From Plumapathes pennacea (Eukaryota; Cnidaria; Anthozoa; Antipatharia; Myriopathidae), in the NCBI GenBank assembly GCA_964036295.1, contig OZ038466.1, positions 6,070,501 through 6,134,500 of the forward strand: DNA of 64,000 bases. The letters are read 5' to 3'. The position numbers and the translations under genes were made by a program. Of the stretch, positions 56,118 through 64,000 are shown piece by piece. A model generated the notes under the pieces. That model saw nothing but the letters and a program-made list of their open reading frames with translations. It searched no databases and was not told where the DNA came from. Position 1 is the first letter of the stretch; the number at the start of each line of letters is the position of its first letter.

Positions 56118-58213
56118 AGTACTGCTCTTCGACTGTTTGTGTTTGCAATTTCAGCAGGTTTAGGTTTTCTTGGCTCCTCGATATCATTGGTATGGAGCCG
56201 AAAATTACCGAAATCGGCTGAAATTGCCAACACAGACAGTCGAAGAGCATATGAACATACCAGCGAAGTTTCGTTTGTTTTATTTCAGTATTTCTTGCAT
56301 TACTTGGATCATAAACATTCCCACTCTAACTCTTAGGACATTAAACACTCGCTCCAGACCCCACTCCTAAGACTACTTAGTATCCCAACCTTTTTCACAG
56401 GTGAAAGAGCCCAGGAACGAGGTTGCTTAGTATCCTTGCCTCTAATCTTCACTATGTGGTGTTTCACATGAAGTAACCATTGAAGGTTTTGAGCTTTTAT
56501 GAAAAGTGTTGTGTGGTTGGTATAATATGGGACAGATTGGGTTATCATGGTCGTCTTCGTACAAGGTAAGTACCTTAGATTGATATTCCCGTGTCTAAGG
56601 AAACTGTGAGCTTCACGGATTCTTTGCCAAGCGTATTCATTAACGAACAAACGATCCTTAGTGTTGAGTCTCTAATGTGAATGTTCCTGAACTTTATCAT
56701 ACCATTGATCGAGACATTAAATGAGATTTACCACTGTAAAAGGAATGCGTAATTCCACGAGATTGTAAAGTATAGGATTTCGAGTTATTTAGTTCAAAGC
56801 ACGCGGACAGGCACGTTTCAATATTTCCATTTCAATATTAAGAATATAATTACATGTATCTGTTGAAATATACTCGTTCCTCGCGTACCAGAGGTGAGCC
56901 AGCTGCCAAGAATTCTGTTTTCTTTTTGTAATTACAAAATTAAATGAAATATTTAATTTAATTTATATGAGCCACCCCAATAGTGTCTTCTCTTTGCACA
57001 GAGGGTTTTTAAATGTTTTCAGTGTCTACACCTGCATGTATGTCAGAGCTACCAACTATTTAAGTGGGAGTCAGTCCCTCAAGTGCCTCATCTCCCAGTC
57101 ATGTCAGTCTCCTACGTACACACCTTTTCTCTTGTGTGGTTACCTTTCACTTGAATGCATGCCTCATCTCCTGCAAAGTCATTGCTAATTTCATGCTTAT
57201 TTAAAAAAAAGGACTATACTGTAAAAGGCTGTTGTCCAGTTTGAGCTGTTGGGCAGTTTATAATCAGTAGTGATGGGACAAGACCTACAGTAATTGGTGG
57301 AAATTAGCTTTCTTCTTCTGTGTGCAGTTAAAGTTTCCGTAACCAGACACCCTTGGGATCAGGAAAAGTGTCTGTAACTGGAACTATCCGCTTACAGAAA
57401 TGTGTAAAAATACAAAGTTTGATACTACACAATGCAAAATTATGTTGCCTCCCAAATTTCCAGTGACAAAACACATTTGAATTCATCTACCTGTAAAATT
57501 CAAAGCAAAACTGTATGGGCAGCATTCCTAACATGCAGCCATGCATTGTCACCTCACCCACATGAATTTCAAAATGCATACCATAAATTCAAAAACTTTA
57601 TTGACCACTGTTGCTGTGTAAACTATGTGAGCAGTTCATAGATCTGTACCTCTGGTCTTAAGGTTTATATTTGTTGCAGTTCTACTTCTTTGTTGCACTG
57701 TCAGCTTGCTTTAAGTTTTAAAGTTCAATCATGACATTCCTTTTTATCAACCCCATTCAAATTACTGCTTCGATTGAGAGAAGCTGACTATGTTAATTTT
57801 GCCATGTGAACTCTTTTGCATGATAAAGTGACCCTGCAGGGCAGAGATTGAGGTTGTCTGCAGACAACCATATGGTGTCATGATTTTGTACCCTCACAGT
57901 GCTGGGGGAGAAATTCACAAATACCGTACTTAAGCTTATCCAGGATTACCAAATATTTTCTAACAAACTGCAAGATTTTGTTCAAAGACCAACTAAAAAT
58001 TTTAAAATTTACATAAATTAAGTGACGTACAGTACACATATGCTATTTTAAAGTCGTGTTATCATTTGTGTATTTCAACAATCACTGTATATTTTGTCGT
58101 TTGATGCCCCAGGAACTGTGATGAAGGCTAAGTAGGATTATATTGTGATCTTTTTGCTAGTTTTCAAAGCTATTTCAGGGTGCCTTCGTTCAAGATTGTG
58201 TCATCCGATGCCT

Positions 58214-59316
58214 GACTGGCAATCTGACACATGGAAATGCTGTGAAGTTTTCTCGCTGTGTTTGTTGGCACACTGTATTCAAGGATGAAATGTAACTAGA
58301 TTGAAGTGCTCTTGCTTTCTGAAGGCTACTAAAGTAGAAAATACCTGGCCAGGGGCCACTGCTTTTCAAAATATACAATTACAGTTTATTGTATATTATT
58401 GTCTATGGGTGGCTGAATTTGCTTGATCAGCACATTCGGACCTTGTATTATTTAGTGGGCGGGTTTGCTTGCTCAGTACAATCGGGCCTTGTATTATTTA
58501 ATGACTTGATTTCTTTTCTCTGGCAAAGGTTTTAAATTCGTCAAATGCAGTTTAAAAAGTTGTTGTGTTCAAAATTGAATCCTTGCCAAAATGACTGGCA
58601 ATCTGACACATGGAAATGCTGTGAAGTTTTCTCGCTGTGTTTGTTGGCACACTGTATTCAAGGATGAAATGTAACTAGATTGAAGTGCTCTTGCTTTCTG
58701 AAGGCTACTAAAGTAGAAAATACCTGCCAAGGGGCCACTGCTTTTCAAATTATACAATTACAGTTTATTGTATTTTATTATATAGATACAAGTGTTTTAC
58801 TGGAAAATATACCGTGCATAAAATCCATATGAAACTACATCCGGGACCCGAGTGGCATATTTTCCATATCCTCACTAGTGAGGATATCATTGGCATCATT
58901 TCCTGCTTTTGCACGGTTGTTTGTGCAATTTCTTGTAAACCACTTGTGTCTAATATAATAAAAAGAAAATTACACGGCGGCTTGAAGATATGGATTTTAT
59001 TTTCTTGTGGTAAAAACAATATTTTACTCACTCGTGAAGCACTCGTTCGTCAAATATTGTTTTTACCACTCGAAAATAAAATTCATATCTTCGCGCCGCT
59101 GTGTAATATCCTCTATATATTATTGTCTATGGGTGGCCGAATTTGCTCAATTAGCACATTTGGACCTTGTATTATTTAGTGACCAGGTTTGCTTGCTCAG
59201 TACAATCGGACCTTGTATTATTTAGTGACTTGATTTCTTTTTTCTGTCAAAGATTTTAAATTCGTCGAATGCGGTTTAAAAAATTGTTGTGTTCAAAATT
59301 GAATCCTTGCCAAAAT
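58214..59316 (+). repeat. Local tandem duplication (380-bp period) in unit 2
   Basis: 58214–58593 is repeated from 58594, both starting GACTGGCAATCTGACACATG and ending TTGCCAAAAT. The second copy is longer because it contains the foldback insertion at about 58784–59112. Unit 1 has a single copy near 46480–46850. Confidence 0.85.
58784..59112. mobile_element. Foldback/MITE insertion inside the local duplication
   Basis: Arms at 58972–59037 and 59040–59105 are inverted copies, including GATTTTATTTTCTTGTGGTA and TACCACTCGAAAATAAAATT. It is absent from the first copy and from unit 1, so it inserted after the local duplication. The outer left part up to about 58970 has no clear partner. Confidence 0.65.
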
Positions 59317-59345
59317 TCACACATTTCTGAGATTTTGAAAGCGTG

Positions 59346-60245
59346 TATGTTTAATGTTTAATGTTTAATATCACTTATCCAATCAAATACAAAGTAACAA
59401 ATAAAAAACTTAATATAAAGGATATAATTAAATGAAAGGAGGGATAGTAGTAGGGGAAACTCAATTCCCATTTAAAAACTACTCTCCTAACGCAAGGCTA
59501 CAATAAATTTTACAAAGAAAAGTCTAATACAAATTAAATGAGCCTAAAATTCTCAAAATCTAAAATGCTGATAAAAGCTTGGTACTAATTGCCTACGATA
59601 CCAAATTAATCAAAATACCTACGGCACTAGACCAAAAGGCTAGGATTTTAAAAAACTCATCACAGAATGCTTAAAAGTATTCAGATTGGGAAGCATCAAT
59701 ATTACATTGTGTGGGAGGGAATTCCAGTCATTTACATGTATATAGCGATTAAAAAACGAATATTTAAAATAACTGGTACGGACTGGTTTTGATCGAAGTT
59801 TAAAGTTGTGATTACTCCTGGTCCCTGTCGGTCCAATAAGATCAGGCAAGAGAGGATGAAGGATCAGGGTAATTGGTGTAATCAATGTCGCAATAGTTGA
59901 AAATAATTTTATATAGTTGAACAAGGCACAGGTATTTCACAGGTATTATAAGCAGTCTTAACAGCAGACGGGTTCTTGTGACCGAAGTTCCTCCGGATTA
60001 ATCCAAGTGTCCGATTAGCCTTAGAGCAAATGGTACTGATTTGGTTGTCCCAGGATAAAGGATAAAGATGACTGTAGCCAAAGACCAAGATGTCTGTGCT
60101 TTTCAACTATTGGTAGGGCTTCATTGTCAAGATGATACTGACGAGACGCTTGTTCCTTCTTTTTCGAGATGTGGAGAACTCTGCATTTTTCTTTCTTACG
60201 TATAACCAACCAGTCTTCGCACCATTCATGGACACTGGATAAGTC
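59346..60245 (-). mobile_element. Decayed CR1/L2-like non-LTR retrotransposon (unit 2)
   Basis: Counterpart of 46886–47940 with three ATGTTTA repeats at its 3' end. The A-Y-Q-A-W-N-P block is deleted: GTATTTC at 59932 is joined directly to ACAGGTATTATAAGCAG. Confidence 0.7.
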
Positions 60246-61091
60246 AACAAGCGACTTTCGCTTTCACAGTTCTAAATTTGTTACGGTACACTCGAAGAAG
60301 CGTATTAAATTGATAAAGGAAAAAAACATACACGTATGTGGTTAGGATAAAGCGTTGACTGGAGAAATCGCGGGTTTTCTTGAAATTCATAAAAATTTTG
60401 GTGTTCAAGATCGACTTTGCTGACTGTGCAAAACTGATCGAGTCACGATTCTAGTTGCGCTTTTCTTGGCTTTCAGGCCTCGGGAGTATTCTGTAGTTGC
60501 GTGTAAATGTTGTCTCAGCGAATTTTGGAGTTCAGCTAGTGTCTACGAAAACTACAGATTATGCACGTTGTCTGAACTAAACCGAGACTGCCGTGCGACG
60601 AAGATTTTTTTAGCGGCCGACTGGTGACGTCGTTACACAACCGTGGTTTGCAAAAAAAAGAAATTTAATACTCTCCGAGCGGAAAATAAACTAGAACCCC
60701 ACTTTCCGAAAACCCACTACAGAGCGAGGGGATATCTGCGATTATCGTATTTCTAGTAATGATATTGCAGCGCCTTTTCTGGCGTTCACTGCTCTCCTGC
60801 AGGACTCTTTGATATCCTTGGTCAACAATCTCAGATTCTTATTTACTGTTCTTTTCAGATATCTTTACAGAACTCTGGTTAATAGCCTCTTCCACGAGCT
60901 TGGGCACAACCTCTTTGACCAGTTTTTCCATCACCTCCAAGACTAGCGCAGTGTAACAAGCGGAAAATAATGGAAACGTTTTGTGTGAATCATCCTTTAG
61001 GCTTCATAATTCAGTAGTAGAGTGTCGGAGGACATGTATGGGTTTTGAATCCCGTTAAGTTCTAAAATAATAGCAGGATACTTGTAAGTCC

Positions 61092-61333
61092 GGGCCCGGT
61101 TTTTCAAAGCACGATTAGGCTAATCCTGGATTAGGTCTAAACTTTCATGTCATTTATATGCCTGAAAATGTGAAGGTTTCGTCCACAACAACTTCCTTCA
61201 TGCGTTTTTAAGCTGGAACAAGCTTTTTAATCCACCTTCGAACAAAACTTTGCAGTTTATTGGCAGAGGGGTCTAGAGAAAGAATTTCGTTAATCCTGGA
61301 TTAGCTTAATCAGCTTTCGAACAACCGGAACCC
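61092..61333. mobile_element. MITE with CCCGGTT inverted ends (unit 3)
   Basis: Counterpart of 36204–36445; the right end carries changes (ACCGGAACCC). Confidence 0.75.
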
Positions 61334-62227
61334 GATCTCTAGTATAAGCCACTTTCCCAATCATGCGCAGTAGCTAAGAGTACTTTCGTTCTGCCCTTAT
61401 AAACGATTGTCTGTCAAGTTAATGTCTCTGCTGAGCTTGGTTTTCGTTGTAAACAATGGCATTAGGACCAAAGAAGCAGCTCTCCATTCTGACCGCCACA
61501 TTTTATCATCAGCTGGCCAGGCAAATCACTTAACCTCACGAATTGCGCATGACTGTGAAAGAGGCTTACACCATTCATCAGGCGGTATTTATAGTACAAT
61601 TCTAGTCCCTGTCAGAACTAATTTTGGTCTGCATCGGCGTAGAAATAGAACGCATACAGTGAAACATGTTCAATCGAAGGTGGACATGGATTGGCCATCG
61701 AGGGACCATTCTATATTAAGCGGACACCAGCTTGGGTCCCGAAATTTTCTTCACATATTTACTGTAAAACAAGCCTGTATTCAACTGACACCTCTATTAA
61801 GCGGGCGCAGACACCAAAATTAAGCCGTTTTGTTACCTGAACCTATTTTAAGCGGACACTTTTTAGGGTGTATTTTTATTAGGTTATGAGACCACTGTTT
61901 ATTTGTAAAAGCGTCTTTTTCAGTTGCGACCGCCTGTTGCGAAAGATTGGCGATAAACAATCAAAGTGCACCTCTCTCGTGTCTTTAGCTATTATGGCTT
62001 AATTTATCAGAGCCTGTATTTATAAGCGGACACTAGCCAGGATCCCGAGGGTGTCCGCGTAATACTGACAGGTTTTAATGATTGATGTGTATAAGTTAAA
62101 GCTGACATTACGAGCGTTAACCCTTCGTCGAGGCAAATCATTTATACTATCTGACTCTTCTAACTGAAAGATGTTTAAACCTCTTACCTGTGCGTAAAGT
62201 AATGTGCGGGTGGTGCAGGCCTGATAT

Positions 62228-63437
62228 TCTATCCCCGAGCGAAGCGAGGGAAATAATCACAACGCTAATGCAGTAGTATCACATCATTCGGAGACTTCAA
62301 GCGTGTCGCCATCTCGAAATTTAATGTTCGTCTGTCAGTCAGTCTGTCTGGCGTACGACCTCGTCCCCAGTTCCTATCACTGCTTAACCAATAACAAAGG
62401 CCGGATCGATCACGTGTGGCCTTGTAGTTTTACTCGCAATAAGAGAAATTGTAGCTGTGTTTACGAAAAACTTGAAACACAACAGTCTCGCGAAGCTCGT
62501 CTTCAAAAGAGAAGGGAACAGGCACGGGCAAGGCGAAATCGTGAAACGATCGAACAGCGCCAAATACGTCTAGAGAAAAGACGACAACCATGTTATAACC
62601 GACAGCATCATGAACGGAAGCGTGCCGAAGAAACGGCTCCCCAAAGGGAACAGCGCTTGAAAGCAAATCGGGAGCTTCAGACGCCGTTTTGTGTTAAACT
62701 TAGATACTTATTTAAAAAGGACTAGCAACAAAGGTTAGTCAGTGGAAATCGAACAATCACCGTGACAAATATATTCTATCCCGTATAGCTTGTAACTCGA
62801 TCACTTCAAGAATGTATTAAAATCTGTATGCTGATCATTTTCCCTCGATGTATTGTTTTAATACGCTTCTGTCGCCAGTTTTGGCTACCGTATTCGCTCA
62901 GAGCAATCGGAACTTTGAGTCTTGAATGATTTAGTCAGACGTCTTATTTTTTCTTTCAAGACTAAAACTGTAACTGATGCTATAATCTGACATGCGGTGA
63001 TTGCAGCGCGAATAGTTCACAAGCCCTTTGAAGTATCACTAGGTCTGAAGCCCGTGTATAATTTGAAGTAAACCGTTCAAGATTTGCTTTGATTCTGGGA
63101 GAAATCATGCTGTTTTGAACGGGTTCACATACAAAACAATTTGAGGCCATTAAATATGCATGCCTGAGTCTGGTACATGCAGTCCAGAGTAAAAACAAAT
63201 CGCACATGAATTCAAAATTGGAAAATCAGTACTTCGTCACGCAATCGACTCTTTTTTCAACGCAAAAGTATAACACACACCATTCCTTTTCTCCTTCCTT
63301 TGCGTGTAGCACTTGACTTCGAAGAAAAGATTGAGTCAACATTTCGGTAAAACAAAGGCTACTCTTGTTGGGAGTACCAAAGTAAAAGTCCCATCAATGG
63401 CAGAGCGAGGGGGTATCTGCGATTCTCGTATTTCTAG
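62228..63437 (+). mobile_element. Helitron-like insertion in unit 3
   Basis: Units 1 and 2 read GATATTTTATATAAAATAAACG here. Unit 3 reads GATAT, then 1210 bases starting TCTATCCCCGAGCGAAGCGA and ending GCGATTCTCGTATTTCTAG, then TATAAAAGAAACG. There is no target duplication, a 5' TC and a 3' CTAG, and the ends carry related GAGCG/GCGAGGGG motifs in inverted sense. These fit a Helitron or Helentron relic. No Rep or helicase domain fits in this length, so it is non-autonomous. Confidence 0.5.
62324..62725 (+). CDS. Arginine-rich STPR-like repeat ORF in the unit 3 insertion
   Basis: The first ATG of the frame is at 62324, giving 133 residues; the frame is open a few codons further upstream but only from a GTG. 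From about residue 49 a 23-residue repeat begins, E-T-Q-Q-S-R-E-A-R-L-Q-K-R-R, followed by E-T-I-E-Q-R-Q-I-R-L-E-K-R-R and E-T-A-P-Q-R-E-Q-R-L-K. This spacing and composition match STPR-type (23-residue) DNA-binding repeats, which are often found at the N-terminus of Helitron-type proteins. The frame ends soon after, so it is probably the truncated start of such a protein. Confidence 0.5.
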   Translation: MFVCQSVCLAYDLVPSSYHCLTNNKGRIDHVWPCSFTRNKRNCSCVYEKLETQQSREARLQKRREQARARRNRETIEQRQIRLEKRRQPCYNRQHHERKRAEETAPQREQRLKANRELQTPFCVKLRYLFKKD

Positions 63438-63706
63438 TATAAAAGAAACGTTGGTACCAGACACAAAGTATATGTGTCAGTAGGAATTAAAGACTCATGC
63501 TTTTCTAAAAACCTTTCACTACTCGTCTTCAACTCTGCTGTTTTAACAATGTGTATTTGTTCTCTTTGTGCAAGCTTTTTTTAGCGCATAATTTTGGAAT
63601 AGCCAGCGTGTGATGATGTCTAACAAGTTACTTCACATGTGATCACGACGAAAAGATACAAAAATGTAAATCACCAGACACATGTCTTCAAGAGAGTTAA
63701 TAGGAG

Positions 63707-63928
63707 CTATTCCCACCTTAAGATCTCTGGTACAGTGTTCCACTTTGGAGCTACTAACAACGGAAAGAAATAGCAGTTCGTAAACGAGGTTAAGGTCGGG
63801 ACACGCGGCGTAGCATTGCGCGCAATCTTACCTGCAATTGGGTGAATACACGGTGCAATGTTGCGCGCAGTAAATTCAAAGGTGGACGCATGGACATTAA
63901 CTGGGACTCTGCTGAATGCATCAGCCAC
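63707..63928 (-). other. Conserved 73-codon open frame (unit 3 copy)
   Basis: Open as in units 1 and 2, with Phe for Leu at codon 5, Ala for Val near codon 14, Ile for Thr before the donor and Lys for Arg in A-P-K-W-N-T. It starts at GTG. Confidence 0.35.
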
Positions 63929-64000
63929 AACACTAGCTATTACTAACGACTTATACTGGAAAGCTGGTACACAAACTTAGAAGGTTAACTTCTCAACAGA

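Larger units (their letters stand above)
51547..56364. mobile_element. Foldback element of unit 2, interrupted by Gypsy copy 2
   Basis: Same palindromic element as 38971–39289. The Gypsy insertion point falls between the left outer arm and the inner arm. Without the insert and one target duplication it is about 321 bp. Confidence 0.8.
48454..60756 (+). repeat. Tandem unit 2 (12303 bp)
   Basis: Begins TAATGATATTGCAGCGCCTT and follows unit 1 in the same orientation with a few percent differences. Unit-specific features are the Gypsy element at 51626–56117, the local duplication at 58214–59316, a foldback insertion within it, and a deletion of about 170 bases in the non-LTR fragment. Confidence 0.9.
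60757..64000 (+). repeat. Tandem unit 3 (incomplete, runs off the window)
   Basis: Starts TAATGATATTGCAGCGCCTT after the second CTAG junction and follows units 1 and 2, with a small insertion near 61675–61790 and the 1210-bp insertion at 62228–63437. Confidence 0.9.

Noticed and set aside
1..64000. tRNA, rRNA, CRISPR arrays or bacterial operons
   Set aside because: No cloverleaf, rRNA core motif or regularly spaced direct repeat was seen; the window is clearly eukaryotic.

Overview
The window is animal nuclear DNA: intron-containing genes with GT/GC–AG splice signals, LTR and non-LTR retrotransposons, foldback elements and MITEs. The style of the repeats and small genes suggests an anthozoan cnidarian (coral or anemone), but that is an inference and no marker gene proves it.

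Region 1 (about 4.9–29.3 kb) is a tandem array, all on the minus strand, of at least fourteen loci of one small-gene family that I do not recognise. The usual gene has three coding exons with both introns in phase 1 and makes a predicted all-beta protein of 85–116 residues with no signal peptide. Exon 1 carries an E-V-V-x-L-K-K-like strand and a second T-I-x-I strand ending at a glycine. Exon 2 carries a V-x-G-A strand, a Y-G turn, a V-T-I strand and a V-x-R-x-S-x-G end. Exon 3 is short, usually begins G-x-W and holds the stop a few bases before another splice donor. Ten members (1–4, 7–12) look intact. Member 5 is split by a non-LTR retrotransposon, member 6 has a stop and a lost donor in exon 1, and members 13 and 14 are orphan exons. 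Members 1–9 are very divergent. Members 10–13 sit in recently duplicated blocks and share a TATA/CCAAT-like promoter.

Region 2 (about 29.3–35.87 kb) is gene-poor: a possible two-exon plus-strand gene (30641–30912), simple repeats, a terminal-inverted-repeat element with a short transposase-like start, and a possible transposase C-terminal exon.

Region 3 (35870–64000) is a direct tandem triplication (12.58 kb, 12.30 kb, and a third unit running off the end). Units 1 and 2 each hold one full 4492-bp Ty3/Gypsy element with a single intact 1341-codon gag-pol ORF. The two elements differ by only two residues, lie in opposite orientation, have perfect 5-bp target duplications, and sit at different sites, so each unit is the empty-site control for the other. 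Unit 3 instead carries a 1.21-kb Helitron-like insertion with an arginine-rich 23-residue-repeat ORF. The 3' terminal motif of that insertion (…CTAG) also lies exactly at both junctions between units.

In sum, an actively remodelled small-protein gene cluster lies beside a repeat-driven segmental triplication. The most interesting candidates for something undescribed are the small-gene family itself and the CTAG-bounded tandem units.
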